Shown: positions 7,805 through 17,011, counted from the first letter of the stretch. The stretch: 64,000 nucleotides of DNA from Corynebacterium doosanense CAU 212 = DSM 45436 (GCF_000767055.1 NZ_CP006764.1:992001-1056000), one strand, 5' to 3'. The notes: a model not told the origin generated them from the sequence alone. Numbers and translations: made by a program.

Positions 7805-8566
7805 ATGAGCACACAGGCGCGGCCCAGCGGCTCTATTTCTTTCGCAGGCATCGATCTGGCATCCGACCCGAAACGAACCGGAGTTGCGGTCATTCGGGAG
7901 GAGCACGCGGGCGAGCGACTGGTCGTCCACCACGCACTTCTTGGGGCGGACGACGACCACATCGTCAAGCTTGTGGAGGAATCCCAGAAAGCCGGGGTAG
8001 ACGTGCCGTTCGGTTGGCCGAGGCCTTTTGTGGAACACATCGCTTCGCATGCAGCGGGTTCTGTCGAGGTTCCTAAGACGACGGGCCCGGACTGGCGACG
8101 ATCGATGGCTCTGCGCCGGACGGATATGTTTGTGCATTCGAGGCTGGGCCTCACGCCGCTGAGCGTCTCCACAGATCGCATTGCATACCCGGCGATGAGG
8201 TGGTCAGCGCTGGAGGCGCGTTTACGGGCGAGCGGGCTCGATTGCTCCCGCAATGGCACGGGGCGGGTATGTGAGGTCTACCCGGCGGCGGCGCTGAAAT
8301 CCTGGCACTTGATTCATCGCCGGTACAAGAAGACGGCGAACGCAACCGCGCGGGACGAGCTCGTGGGGCAGGTCGAGGAACGGTGGCCGAGCCTGGAATG
8401 GAACGGCTTCCGTGCGCTGGCCGTTCAATCGGACGATGTGTTGGATGCGATCATCGCCGCGTTGGTGGCGCGGGAATCTTCGCAGGGGAGGACTATCCGC
8501 CCCTCCCGGGAGCAACAGGCTGATGCGATGGTCGAGGGGTGGATTCACTTGCCCAACGTGGATTGA
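7805..8566 (+). CDS. DUF429-family protein
   Basis: This 253-residue protein has the hallmarks of DUF429, a family with a predicted RNase-H-like nuclease fold: FAGIDLASDPKRTGVAV at the N-terminus, a DVPFGWP motif near 65, a strongly basic RRTD region and a VYPAAALKSW motif near 155. No catalytic activity is established for the family. It sits alone on the plus strand between two minus-strand genes that normally act together, which suggests later insertion. ATG at 7805 is used. Confidence 0.75.
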   Translation: MSTQARPSGSISFAGIDLASDPKRTGVAVIREEHAGERLVVHHALLGADDDHIVKLVEESQKAGVDVPFGWPRPFVEHIASHAAGSVEVPKTTGPDWRRSMALRRTDMFVHSRLGLTPLSVSTDRIAYPAMRWSALEARLRASGLDCSRNGTGRVCEVYPAAALKSWHLIHRRYKKTANATARDELVGQVEERWPSLEWNGFRALAVQSDDVLDAIIAALVARESSQGRTIRPSREQQADAMVEGWIHLPNVD

Positions 8567-8596
8567 GTGAATCAGCCGGGGTCAGCGGGAAAAGAA

Positions 8597-8630
8597 GGGC
8601 TGGCGGAGATAGCTGTCAGCCCGCCAGCCC
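8597..8630 (-). terminator. Terminator of the AAA ATPase gene
   Basis: A perfect 10-bp inverted repeat (GGGCTGGCGG, 8597-8606, with 8621-8630) is followed on the minus strand by a TTCTTTT run. It lies 13 bp after the stop of the minus-strand ATPase gene and 30 bp after the stop of the DUF429 gene, so it may also slow transcription of that gene. Confidence 0.75.
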
Positions 8631-8643
8631 GGTGAAGCAACAA

Positions 8644-10020
8644 CTACCCGTAGATGGTTTCGCCGTCGCCCGAGTCCTTGGCGATCTTGCGCGATAGGTA
8701 CAGGGCCTCGAATCCCAGCTCGACGGCCGAGGCTCGCGAGCCGCCGAACGCGGAGGCGAGGTCGTCGTAGAGCGTGGCGTCGCCCAGATCGGGAAGGTTG
8801 GCCAGGAACTCGTCGGCGGTGACATCCTCGCCGGTGGAGACGGTGGTGGTGCCGTCGAGTGCCTCGATGAGCGGTGACATGTCGATCCCACGCAACCTGG
8901 GCCGGACGGCCTCCGCGGTGGCGGCGCGCAGGAGGTACTCGAGGATCTCCCATTCGCGGCCTTCCTCGCCGGGCTCGAACTCGATCTTGCCGCCGAGCAC
9001 GTCGACGGCGGCCTCGAGGTCGACCAACCGGGCCACGGCCGCGGACTCTCCACGGACGGCGGCGCGCCGGCGGGCGGCAGCGGCGACGGTCTCAGCGCCG
9101 GCGATGGCGAAACGTGCGGAGACGCCGGAGCGCTGGTTCACCGCGGAGGATTCCCGCAGCCCGCGGGTGAAGCGGGCGAGAATCTCCAGCAGCACCTCGG
9201 GGACCTCGGCGGACAGCGTCGCCTCCTGGCGGATGACGGCGATCTCGTCCTCCAGCGCGAGCGGGTAGTGCGTGCGCACCTCGGCGCCAAAGCGGTCCTT
9301 GAGCGGGGTGATGATGCGCCCGCGGTTGGTGTAGTCCTCCGGGTTGGCGGAGGCGACGACCAGCACGTCGAGCGGCAGCCGCAGCGTGTATCCACGGATC
9401 TGCACGTCGCGCTCTTCCATGACGTTGAGCATGGACACCTGGATGCGCTCGGCGAGGTCGGGCAGCTCGTTGATGGCCACGATGCCGCGGTTGGAGCGCG
9501 GGATGAGGCCGTAGTGGATGGTCTCGGGGTCGCCGAGTCGGCGGCCCTCGGCCACCCGCATGGGATCGACGTCGCCGATGAGGTCGGCGACGGACGTGTC
9601 CGGCGTGGCCAGTTTCTCGGTGTAGCGGTCCTCGCGGGCGAGCCACGCGATCTCCAGCGCGTCTCCCTCGTCGGCGATGCGCCGGCGGGTGGCGTCGGTG
9701 ACCGGGGCGAAGGGGTGTTCCCGCAGTTCGGTGCCGGCGACGATGGGGGAGAAGTCGTCGAGAAGCGAGGTCATGGTGCGCAGCAGTCGGGTCTTGCCCT
9801 GGCCGCGCTCGCCGAGCAGCACGATGTCGTGGCCGGCGATGAGCGCGCGCTCCACCTGCGGGATGACGGTGTTCTCCAGCCCGTGCAGCCCGGGCCAGGG
9901 GTTTTCCCCGCTGGCGAGCTTGGCCAGGAGGTTCTCGCGCAGCTCCTCGCGCAGCGGGCGGTAGACGTGGCCGGAGGCGCGGAGCTCTCCGAGGGTGTGG
10001 ATGTCAGGCGTGGAAGTCAC
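8644..10020 (-). CDS. MoxR/ChlI-like AAA+ ATPase
   Basis: This is an ATPase of 458 residues from GTG 10020; the frame is open further upstream, but homology-like sequence begins at TSTPDIHTLGEL. It shows a Walker A-type loop GERGQGKTR near 75, the segment GIVAINELPDL as Walker B, and the sensor stretch VVASANPEDYTNRG typical of Mg-chelatase/MoxR AAA proteins. Such ATPases act with VWA partners; the VWA gene at 5640-7607 is the evident partner although a DUF429 gene intervenes. It is divergent from the phosphatase gene at 10058 with 37 bp between. Confidence 0.82.
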   Translation of the reverse strand: MTSTPDIHTLGELRASGHVYRPLREELRENLLAKLASGENPWPGLHGLENTVIPQVERALIAGHDIVLLGERGQGKTRLLRTMTSLLDDFSPIVAGTELREHPFAPVTDATRRRIADEGDALEIAWLAREDRYTEKLATPDTSVADLIGDVDPMRVAEGRRLGDPETIHYGLIPRSNRGIVAINELPDLAERIQVSMLNVMEERDVQIRGYTLRLPLDVLVVASANPEDYTNRGRIITPLKDRFGAEVRTHYPLALEDEIAVIRQEATLSAEVPEVLLEILARFTRGLRESSAVNQRSGVSARFAIAGAETVAAAARRRAAVRGESAAVARLVDLEAAVDVLGGKIEFEPGEEGREWEILEYLLRAATAEAVRPRLRGIDMSPLIEALDGTTTVSTGEDVTADEFLANLPDLGDATLYDDLASAFGGSRASAVELGFEALYLSRKIAKDSGDGETIYG

Positions 10021-10057
10021 CTCCCCGAGACTAACAGCGGGCGTAGGCTCGGCGGTG

Positions 10058-10669
10058 ATGAATGACACTCTGGTACTGCTCATCCGCCACGGCCTCACCC
10101 CGACGACCGGCCAGGTGCTGCCCGGTCGCGCGCCGGGGCTGCACCTCAGCGAGAAGGGCCAGGAGCAGGCACGCGAGGTGGCCAAGCGGCTCGACCCCCT
10201 CGATCTCGCGGCCGTTTACGTCTCGCCCCTGGAGCGCACGCGGGAGACCGCGGCGCCCACGGCCGGCCTCTTCCGGCTGGAGGCGCGTGTGTGCGAGCCG
10301 CTGCTCGAGTGCGACTTCGGCGAGTGGACCGGCGCGAATCTCTCGGAGCTCTCCCGGCTGGAGGAGTGGAGGACGGTTCAGCAGCGCCCGTCCGAGTTCC
10401 GTTTCCCCGGCGGCGAGAGCTTTGTGGAGATGCAGGAGCGCATCGTGTGCGGCGTGCGTGATCTCGCCGCGCGCCACCCGGGTGAGACGATCGCCTGCTT
10501 CAGCCACGCTGACCCCATCAAGGCGGCGCTGACCAGCTTCGAGGGCCTGGAGCTGGACCGGTTCCAGAGCATCAGCGCCGATCCGGCGTCGATCTCCGCG
10601 GTGCGTATCGACGCCTCCGGCAACGCAGAAGTCCTGCGCCGCAACTCGACCTCCGGAGATGTCGTGTGA
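10058..10669 (+). CDS. Histidine phosphatase family protein (MSMEG_4193-like)
   Basis: This 203-residue phosphoglycerate-mutase-like phosphatase has the catalytic RHG motif at residues 9-11 (LLIRHGLTP), a conserved ERTRETA stretch near 60, CDFGEWTG near 88 and the second histidine in CFSHADPIKA near 150. Actinobacteria often encode this protein next to a SCO1664-type protein, as here: the next gene overlaps by 4 bp. The substrate is unknown. ATG 10058 is chosen over the GTG directly before it. Confidence 0.82.
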   Translation: MNDTLVLLIRHGLTPTTGQVLPGRAPGLHLSEKGQEQAREVAKRLDPLDLAAVYVSPLERTRETAAPTAGLFRLEARVCEPLLECDFGEWTGANLSELSRLEEWRTVQQRPSEFRFPGGESFVEMQERIVCGVRDLAARHPGETIACFSHADPIKAALTSFEGLELDRFQSISADPASISAVRIDASGNAEVLRRNSTSGDVV

Positions 10670-11370
10670 GCGGCTTCGACCGCGAGCTCCGCCTGCTGTC
10701 CGACGGCACCATCGGCCTGGTCGGCCAGATCGCGGAGTCCAGCAACTTCGTCCTCGCCGCGGACCTCACCCTCGGCGACGAGTACGGCTGGGCCATCTAC
10801 AAACCCCAGGCAGGGGAGCAGCCTCTGCATGATTTCCCACCGGGCCTGCACGTGCGCGAGCGGGCAGCGTTCCTGGTCAGCGAGCATCTGGGCTGGCACG
10901 TCGTCCCGCCGACCGTCATCCGCGAGGACGCGCCCGCCGGTGTGGGCTCGCTGCAGTGGTTCCTCGACCTCAACGGTGAGCACTATTTCACGCTTTTCGA
11001 CGACCATCCCGACACCCACGATCAGCTGCGCCGAATCGCGGTCTTCGACTTTCTCATCAACAACACCGACCGGAAGTCCGGCCATGTCCTGCAGGACGAG
11101 TCCGGCCGGATCTGGGGCATCGACCACGGGCTGTGTTTCAACCCGGCGACGAGGCTGCGCACGGTGATCTGGGACTTCCAGGAGGAGGAGATCGCCCCGG
11201 AGCTGCAGGCGGACCTGGAACGTTTCGCCCGCGACATCCCGGCGGAGGTCACCGCGCTGCTCAGCGACGAAGAGGCCGAGCTGCTGCAGCGCCGCGCCGA
11301 CCGGATGGTGCGGCTGCCGTTCCTGCCACGGCCGTGGGCGGACTATCAGTATCCCTGGCCGCTGGTGTGA
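10666..11370 (+). CDS. SCO1664-family protein (PI3K/HipA-like fold)
   Basis: This 234-residue protein belongs to the actinobacterial SCO1664 family, described as distantly like phosphatidylinositol kinases. Visible marks are WAIYKPQAGEQPL near 45, the FDFLINNTDRKSGHVL segment near 125 and the IWGIDHGLCF segment near 148, which correspond to the catalytic-loop and metal-binding parts of the kinase fold. Activity is unproven. It is translationally coupled to the phosphatase (GTG overlapping the preceding stop). Confidence 0.8.
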   Translation: MSGFDRELRLLSDGTIGLVGQIAESSNFVLAADLTLGDEYGWAIYKPQAGEQPLHDFPPGLHVRERAAFLVSEHLGWHVVPPTVIREDAPAGVGSLQWFLDLNGEHYFTLFDDHPDTHDQLRRIAVFDFLINNTDRKSGHVLQDESGRIWGIDHGLCFNPATRLRTVIWDFQEEEIAPELQADLERFARDIPAEVTALLSDEEAELLQRRADRMVRLPFLPRPWADYQYPWPLV

Positions 11371-11374
11371 AATA

Positions 11375-11388
11375 GATAGTAAACTATC
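11375..11388. promoter_or_regulatory. Palindromic operator candidate at the start of the SDR gene
   Basis: GATAGT-AA-ACTATC is a perfect inverted repeat with a 2-bp spacer, ending 4 bp before the ATG of the SDR gene. This geometry fits a TetR-type operator overlapping a promoter that makes a leaderless mRNA. No regulator gene lies next to it. Confidence 0.55.
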
Positions 11389-11392
11389 CATC

Positions 11393-12214
11393 ATGGCCCG
11401 CAAACAGCAGACACGCATCGCCGGTTCCTCCGCCCTCGTCACCGGGGCCTCCTCCGGGATCGGGCGGGAGATCTGCCGGGAGCTCGCCCGCCGGGGTGTG
11501 GCGCGGCTGGTGATCGTCGCGCGCCGGGAGGCGGAGCTCCGCGCGCTGGCCACGGAACTCGCCCGCCCGGGACTCGAGGTCCAGGTGCGGCCCGTCGACC
11601 TGGCGGACCCGGTCGCGGCTGCGGCTCTCGTCGAGGACATCGCCGCCGACCCCGTGGACATCCTCTGCCTGGGCGCCGGGTTCGGTGACCACGTGCTCTT
11701 CGACCGCTCGGAGTGGTCGCGAATCGCGTCGATGGTCCAGGTCAACCTCACCTCCGTGCTCCAGCTCGTCCACGGGCTGCTGCCGGGGATGATCGCGCGC
11801 CGTCGTGGGGCCCTGATGATCATCAGCTCCGGCAGCGGATACACCCACATGCCCATGTCCACCACCTACGCCACCACCAAACATGCACTCGCCGGGTTCT
11901 GCGCCAACCTCCGACTCGACCTCACCGGCACTCCCGTCACCGTCACCGAGGTCGCGCCCGGGCCCGTGCCCACCGGGTTCGACGTGGCCGCCGGTGCGGA
12001 GGCGGGGTTGGATTCCCAGGTGCCCGCGTTCATGGTCATCGATGCGAAGCGCTGCGCGATCGAGGCGGTGGACGGACTGGAACGCGGTGAGGCCCTGGTC
12101 TGGCCGGGGCGCGGCTACCGGGCCCTCATGCGGCTGGTCGGCGTGATGCCCCGGCCGATTCAGCGGGCGATGTTCGCGCGTTCGGGCTCCGTGTCGGCGC
12201 GGCAACGGATATAG
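11393..12214 (+). CDS. Short-chain dehydrogenase/reductase
   Basis: This 273-residue classical SDR has the NAD(P)-binding TGASSGIG motif near residue 18, an SSGSGYTHMPMSTTYATTKHA stretch containing the catalytic Ser and YxxxK, and a post-catalytic EVAPGPVPTGF loop. An Arg-rich segment after the second beta strand (VARREAE) favours NADP(H). The substrate cannot be predicted. The palindrome at 11375-11388 directly before ATG 11393 suggests control by a TetR-type repressor. Confidence 0.85.
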   Translation: MARKQQTRIAGSSALVTGASSGIGREICRELARRGVARLVIVARREAELRALATELARPGLEVQVRPVDLADPVAAAALVEDIAADPVDILCLGAGFGDHVLFDRSEWSRIASMVQVNLTSVLQLVHGLLPGMIARRRGALMIISSGSGYTHMPMSTTYATTKHALAGFCANLRLDLTGTPVTVTEVAPGPVPTGFDVAAGAEAGLDSQVPAFMVIDAKRCAIEAVDGLERGEALVWPGRGYRALMRLVGVMPRPIQRAMFARSGSVSARQRI

Positions 12215-12260
12215 ACTTCTCCGCAACCCCCTCTTTCCCCTCGACCATCGGATACACGCC

Positions 12261-13943
12261 GTGACCTATCTCTTCATGCTCATCGGCCTTCTGCTGGCCA
12301 CCGTCATCGTCGCCGCGCTCGGTGATCGCTTCGGATTGCCGTGGCCGGCGCTGCTGACCGTTGTGGTCGCCCCGGCGCTGTTCATTCCGGGGGTCCCGGA
12401 CTGGCAGATCCCGGCCGACCTCATGCTGCCCATCTTCCTGCCGCCCCTGCTGTGGTCGCTGGCCAGGCGCACGAGCTGGGGAATGATCAAGGCCCAGTCG
12501 AGTGTCATCTGGTCCATGTCCATCGTGCTGGTGTTCCTCACCATCGCCGCGCTCACCGGGACCGCGCTGATCATGCTCCCGGGCATCGGCATCGCCGCCG
12601 CGATCGTCCTGGCCGCGGCGCTGGCGCCGCCGGATCCCGTGGCGGTCGACGCCGTCGCCGGCCCAGCCGGGATTCCCCGCCGCATCACCGGCACGCTGCA
12701 GACGGAGGGCCTGTTCAACGACGCGGCATCCATCGTCACCTTCCACGCCGCACTGTCCGCCCTGCTCGCGGGTTCACACGTGGACATCGGGCGCGGATTC
12801 GTGGAATTTGTGTACTCGTCCGTGGCAGCGGTGCTGCTGGGCCTGATCGTCGGGCGGGTCTCCGCCTGGTTCATCGACCACGTCGCCGACCATGCCGCAC
12901 GCAACGCGTTGACCTGGGTGATCCCCTTCGCCGTCTACATCCTCGCGGAGGAGATCCACGCGTCCGGCGTCATCGCCATCGTCATCGCCGCGGTGGAGAT
13001 GCACTCCCGGGCCACCGTGACCTCGGAGGACCGGCTCTCCGGACACTCGTTCTGGGAGACCGTGGAGATGCTCTTCACCGGCGTCGCCTTCGGCCTCATC
13101 GGCCTGTCCTTCCGCTCCGCCATCGAGACGGTCGGGTCGGAGCTGTGGCACGCCGTGCTGGTGGGCGTGGTGCTCTCTGCCGTGGCGTTTGCGGTGCGTT
13201 TCGCCTGGATGTGGGTGATCTATCGCCTCAACGTGGCCAAGGGGAAGATCTCCAGCGCGCCGCTGCGCATGCAGGAGGTGCTGCTCATGGCCTGGTCGGG
13301 AATGCGCGGGCTGGTCACGCTCGCGCTGGTGCTGTCCATCCCCGCCGGGGCGTTCGACTTCCACCATGAACTGACGGTCATCGCCCTCACCGTTCTGGTG
13401 TGCACGATGGTCATCCCCGGCCTCCTGCTGCCCTGGCTGGTCGGGGTCCTCGACCTCGACAGCGGACCCGACGCCGCCGGCGACCGCGCCGTCGCCCTGC
13501 TCAACGTGCGCGCCCGAGAGGCCGCGCAGAACGCGGTCATCGCCAAGGCCAGGGAACTGCCACCCGAGCAGCTCGAGGCCGTCCAGCACTGGATGGACCA
13601 GCAGCTCATCCAGGAGGAGATCGACCCGCAGGGTTACCAGGAGCGCCGGGAGAAGCTCGAGAAGATGCGCGCCAAGTCCCAGATGGCCCGCATCGACGCG
13701 CTCAAGGCCGCAGAGGCGGAGATGCTCAAGGCCCGCGCCGAGCCGGGCATCAACCCGGCGTACGTCGACGAGGTCCTGGCGGACATCGACCGCATGCTCA
13801 TCGCCGCGGGCGGGCCGGGTCCCCGGGGCGCCGGTGAGGACATTTCCGAGATGGTGCATGAGCGCAAGATGCAGTACCTCGCCAGCCGGAAAAACCGGGA
13901 GCTGGAACCGGGCACCGTGGATGAGGACCGCACGCAGCACTGA
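12261..13943 (+). CDS. Na+/H+ antiporter, CPA1 family (NhaP-like)
   Basis: This is a membrane protein of 560 residues with about 12 hydrophobic segments in the first 410 residues and a hydrophilic, helical C-terminal tail of about 150 residues. The ion-binding region shows AALAPPDPVAVDAV and GLFNDAASIVTFH, the acidic motifs of CPA1 exchangers, and a later conserved WSGMRGLVTLAL. Its role is monovalent cation/proton exchange for pH and salt balance. The start is GTG 12261. Confidence 0.88.
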   Translation: MTYLFMLIGLLLATVIVAALGDRFGLPWPALLTVVVAPALFIPGVPDWQIPADLMLPIFLPPLLWSLARRTSWGMIKAQSSVIWSMSIVLVFLTIAALTGTALIMLPGIGIAAAIVLAAALAPPDPVAVDAVAGPAGIPRRITGTLQTEGLFNDAASIVTFHAALSALLAGSHVDIGRGFVEFVYSSVAAVLLGLIVGRVSAWFIDHVADHAARNALTWVIPFAVYILAEEIHASGVIAIVIAAVEMHSRATVTSEDRLSGHSFWETVEMLFTGVAFGLIGLSFRSAIETVGSELWHAVLVGVVLSAVAFAVRFAWMWVIYRLNVAKGKISSAPLRMQEVLLMAWSGMRGLVTLALVLSIPAGAFDFHHELTVIALTVLVCTMVIPGLLLPWLVGVLDLDSGPDAAGDRAVALLNVRAREAAQNAVIAKARELPPEQLEAVQHWMDQQLIQEEIDPQGYQERREKLEKMRAKSQMARIDALKAAEAEMLKARAEPGINPAYVDEVLADIDRMLIAAGGPGPRGAGEDISEMVHERKMQYLASRKNRELEPGTVDEDRTQH

Positions 13944-13988
13944 CACCGTGGACGGGGTGCCTCGCCCCGGTCTGCAAGGATGGCACCC

Positions 13989-15602
13989 ATGACAGCGACG
14001 CTCGTGGCCCGGGACCTGGCCGGAGGCTTCGGCCACCGCACCCTCTTTGAATCCCTCGACCTCACGGTCACCACCGGCGACGTCATCGGCGTCGTCGGTG
14101 CCAACGGTGCCGGCAAATCCACGCTGCTCTCCCTGCTGGCGGGCGCCGCGACACCGTTGGTGGGGAGCGTGTCTCTTTCCCCGGCGGACGCCTTCGTGGG
14201 CTGGCTGCCCCAGGAACACGAGCGGGTCGACGGCGAGAGCGTCGCCGACTACATCGCCCGGCGTACCGGCTGCACGGAAGCCACCACGGAGATGGAGGAG
14301 ACGGCCGGACACCTCGGAACTTCCCGTGAGGCCGACGACGCCTACGCCGTCGCGCTCGACCGGTGGCTCGCCAGCGGCGCGGCGGACCTCGAGGACCGCA
14401 TCCCCGCGGTGCTCGCCGACCTCGGCTTCGACCTACCGCAGTCGACACCCATGACGGCGCTCTCCGGCGGGCAGGCGGCGCGGGTGGGCCTGGCGGCGCT
14501 GCTGCTCTCACGTTTCGACATCGTGCTTCTCGACGAGCCCACCAACGACCTTGATCTGGACGGCCTGGAACGCCTCGAGGAATTCGTCCGCAGCCTCCGC
14601 GGGGGAGTGGTGCTGGTCAGCCACGACCGTGAGTTCCTTGCCCGCTGCGTCACCACCGTCCTCGAGCTCGACCTCGCCCAGAACTCCACCCGGGTCTACG
14701 GCGGCGGTTACGAGTCCTACCTGCAGGAGCGGGCCGTGCTCCGCGCGCATGCCCGGGAGCGCTACGAGGAGTTCGCCGACAAGAAGGCCGACCTGGTCTC
14801 CCGCGCCCGCACCCAGCGGGAGTGGAGCAGCAAGGGGGTGCGCAACGCCATCAAGGCCGCGCCGGACAACGACAAGCTGCGCAGGAAGGCCGCCCAGGAC
14901 TCCAGCGAGAAACAGGCGCAGAAGGTCCGGCAGATGGAGAGCCGCATCGCCCGGCTGGAGGAGGTGGCCGAGCCCCGGAAGGAATGGGTGCTGGACTTCC
15001 ACATCGCGCAGGCACCCCGCTCGGGCACGGTGGTGTCCACGTTGAACGCGACCGTCGTTAAGCAGGAAACCTTCACCCTGGGGCCGGTGTCACTGCAGAT
15101 CAACGCCGGGGAACGGGTCGGGATCACCGGCCCCAACGGGGCCGGGAAGTCGACGCTGCTGCGCGCGCTGCTGGACGAGTCGGCCCTGGGCGCCGGGGTT
15201 GTCGTCGGCGAGATCGACCAGGCTAGGGAGGTGCTGGCGGGTGACCGTGCGCTGGCGGAGGTGTTCGCGGAGCAGGTGCCCGACTCCACGGAGAGTGAGG
15301 TGCGCACCCTGCTGGCCAAGTTCGGTCTCGGGGCGGACCACGTCAACCGCAGCGTGGATGACCTCTCGCCGGGGGAGCGCACCCGCGCCGGGCTGGCGCT
15401 GCTCCAGGCCCGCGGCATCAACCTGCTGGTGCTCGACGAGCCCACCAACCACCTCGACCTGCCCGCCATCGAGCAGCTGGAGAAAGCGCTGGAGACCTTC
15501 GACGGCACGCTGCTGCTGGTCACGCACGACCGCCGGATGCTGGAATCCGTGCGTCTGGACCGGCACCTGCGGGTCGAGGCTGGGCAGGTCACCGAGCGAT
15601 AG
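13989..15602 (+). CDS. ABC-F family ATP-binding protein
   Basis: This 537-residue protein has two ATP-binding cassettes and no membrane segments. Cassette 1 has GANGAGKST, LSGGQAAR and VLLDEPTNDLD; cassette 2 has GPNGAGKST, LSPGERTRAG and LVLDEPTNHLD. A charged linker of about 80 residues joins them. ABC-F proteins bind the ribosome, and some confer antibiotic resistance; the subgroup cannot be fixed here. ATG 13989 is preferred because AAGGA lies 8 bp before it; an ATG at 13980 overlaps that site. Confidence 0.87.
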   Translation: MTATLVARDLAGGFGHRTLFESLDLTVTTGDVIGVVGANGAGKSTLLSLLAGAATPLVGSVSLSPADAFVGWLPQEHERVDGESVADYIARRTGCTEATTEMEETAGHLGTSREADDAYAVALDRWLASGAADLEDRIPAVLADLGFDLPQSTPMTALSGGQAARVGLAALLLSRFDIVLLDEPTNDLDLDGLERLEEFVRSLRGGVVLVSHDREFLARCVTTVLELDLAQNSTRVYGGGYESYLQERAVLRAHARERYEEFADKKADLVSRARTQREWSSKGVRNAIKAAPDNDKLRRKAAQDSSEKQAQKVRQMESRIARLEEVAEPRKEWVLDFHIAQAPRSGTVVSTLNATVVKQETFTLGPVSLQINAGERVGITGPNGAGKSTLLRALLDESALGAGVVVGEIDQAREVLAGDRALAEVFAEQVPDSTESEVRTLLAKFGLGADHVNRSVDDLSPGERTRAGLALLQARGINLLVLDEPTNHLDLPAIEQLEKALETFDGTLLLVTHDRRMLESVRLDRHLRVEAGQVTER

Positions 15603-15607
15603 AAAAA

Positions 15608-15633
15608 CCCGCCACCTCGGATGAGGTGGCGGG
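15608..15633 (-). terminator. Terminator between convergent genes
   Basis: An 11-bp perfect stem (CCCGCCACCTC and complement) with a GGAT loop is followed on the minus strand by TTTTTCT. It terminates the small minus-strand gene at 15644 and lies 5 bp after the ABC-F stop, so it may serve both genes. Confidence 0.85.
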
Positions 15634-15643
15634 CGGTCTGGGC

Positions 15644-15844
15644 CTAGTAGGTGGCCGGCGGATCGCTGGCGGGGAAGGATTCCTCGCCCTGCTCGTCGAC
15701 CAGCTCGTCCTCGTTCTCCGGGGCCTCTTCGCCGGTGCCGGGGTAGGAACCGGTGTCCTGGGCGAGGAGGTCGTCGTCGTTCTCCGGGACAACGTTGGGG
15801 CTGTTGGTGGAGTCGTAGTTCGGGTCGGACGGGAAGTTGCTCAT
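15644..15844 (-). CDS. Small acidic protein of unknown function
   Basis: This 66-residue, very acidic and probably disordered protein has Pro/Asp/Glu-rich segments and a C-terminus FPASDPPATY. It has an AAGGAGGA ribosome binding site just before ATG and its own terminator, so it is very likely expressed. Small acidic proteins with a PASDPPA-like end are found elsewhere in actinobacteria; their role is not known to me. Confidence 0.7.
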   Translation of the reverse strand: MSNFPSDPNYDSTNSPNVVPENDDDLLAQDTGSYPGTGEEAPENEDELVDEQGEESFPASDPPATY

Positions 15845-15932
15845 CTGAGATGTCCTCCTTCATCGAGTGGGTATGTGTCGGTCGACTCTACGCCTTTTTG
15901 CGCGCGGCGGAATGGACGTAGGGTTGTGGCCC

Positions 15933-16535
15933 ATGAGTGACCGAGACACCGTCCGAAAGCTGCTGGAGGAACGTGGCGAGACCTTCGCCGAACAGGCGCA
16001 CATCACGGTGCGCGACGAGCCGTCCGCGCTGTTTCGCCTGCTCACGCTGTGCATGCTCCAGGCCAAACCGATCTCCGCCGATATCGCCGTGGCCGCCCTC
16101 CGGGAGCTGAACAAACAGGGCCTGGGCACCCCCGAGAAGGTCTTGTCCGCCCCGCGGTCGACGTTCCTTTCGGCGTTCGGGCGCGCGGGGTACGCGCGTT
16201 ACGACGAAAGTTCCACCACCTACCTGAAGAAACTCGCCCGGGTGCTCACGGACGAGTACGACGGCGACCTGCGTGAGCTGCGGGGACCGGACGTGGCCAA
16301 GAAGCTGCAGAAATTCGACGGCGTCGGCCCGGCCTGCGCCGACATGTTCCTCCGCGAGGTGCAGGGCATATGGCCGGAGGTCGCGCCGGTCTTTGACAAG
16401 AAAGCCATCGAAGGCGCGAAGAAGTTGGGCCTGCCCGAGTCCGCCGACGACCTCGCCGAACTCGTCGACCCGGAGGATCTCCCGCGCCTGGCCGCGGCGC
16501 TGGTGCGCGTCGCCCTGGACAAGACGGCCGGATAG
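15933..16535 (+). CDS. HhH-GPD/endonuclease III-like protein
   Basis: This 200-residue helical protein resembles the HhH-GPD base-excision glycosylases. The helix-hairpin-helix is seen as KKLQKFDGVGPACADMF near residue 125. The catalytic Asp region is less certain (PVFDKKAIEGAKKLG near 155), and no C-terminal 4Fe-4S cysteine cluster is present. It could be a divergent glycosylase or only a structural homologue. ATG 15933 fits the helical start. Confidence 0.65.
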   Translation: MSDRDTVRKLLEERGETFAEQAHITVRDEPSALFRLLTLCMLQAKPISADIAVAALRELNKQGLGTPEKVLSAPRSTFLSAFGRAGYARYDESSTTYLKKLARVLTDEYDGDLRELRGPDVAKKLQKFDGVGPACADMFLREVQGIWPEVAPVFDKKAIEGAKKLGLPESADDLAELVDPEDLPRLAAALVRVALDKTAG

Positions 16536-16594
16536 CGGCCGACCGCACTAGGATCGGCGGCGACCAACAAACCAGCAGACAGGAACCCCCGATC

Positions 16595-17011
16595 ATGACC
16601 ACACGTGTGTCCGCCTACATCTCCCTGCCCGGCCAGACGGCCGAGGCCTTCACCCACTGGCACGAGGTCTTCGGCGGCGAGCTGAACATCCTCAAGTACG
16701 CCGATCAGCCCATGGAGGGCATGCCCTTCGAGCCGGACCCGAACGCCGTCGCCCACGCCACCCTGAACTTCCCCGGTGGATCGATCGCCGGTGGGGACTC
16801 CATGGATCCGGAGAACACCTACCCGGTCGAGGGCACCGCCTACTCTCTGCTGGTCACCGTGGATTCCCCGGAGGAGGGCCGCGAGCTCATCGCCAAGATC
16901 GTCGACGCCGGCGGCGAGGTGGGAATGCCCTTCGAGCAGGCTCCCTGGGGTGACTTCTACGGCTCCGTCTTCGACAAGTTCCGTGTGATGTGGTCCTTCT
17001 CCACCAGTTAG
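16595..17011 (+). CDS. VOC-family protein (PhnB-like)
   Basis: This 138-residue protein has the PhnB-type vicinal oxygen chelate fold: SAYISLPGQTAEAFTHWHEVF at the start and PWGDFYGSVFDKFRVMWSF at the end. Many such proteins lack known activity despite past labels as methyltransferases. It is preceded by a good ribosome binding site (AGGAACCCCC) and lies alone. Confidence 0.8.
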   Translation: MTTRVSAYISLPGQTAEAFTHWHEVFGGELNILKYADQPMEGMPFEPDPNAVAHATLNFPGGSIAGGDSMDPENTYPVEGTAYSLLVTVDSPEEGRELIAKIVDAGGEVGMPFEQAPWGDFYGSVFDKFRVMWSFSTS

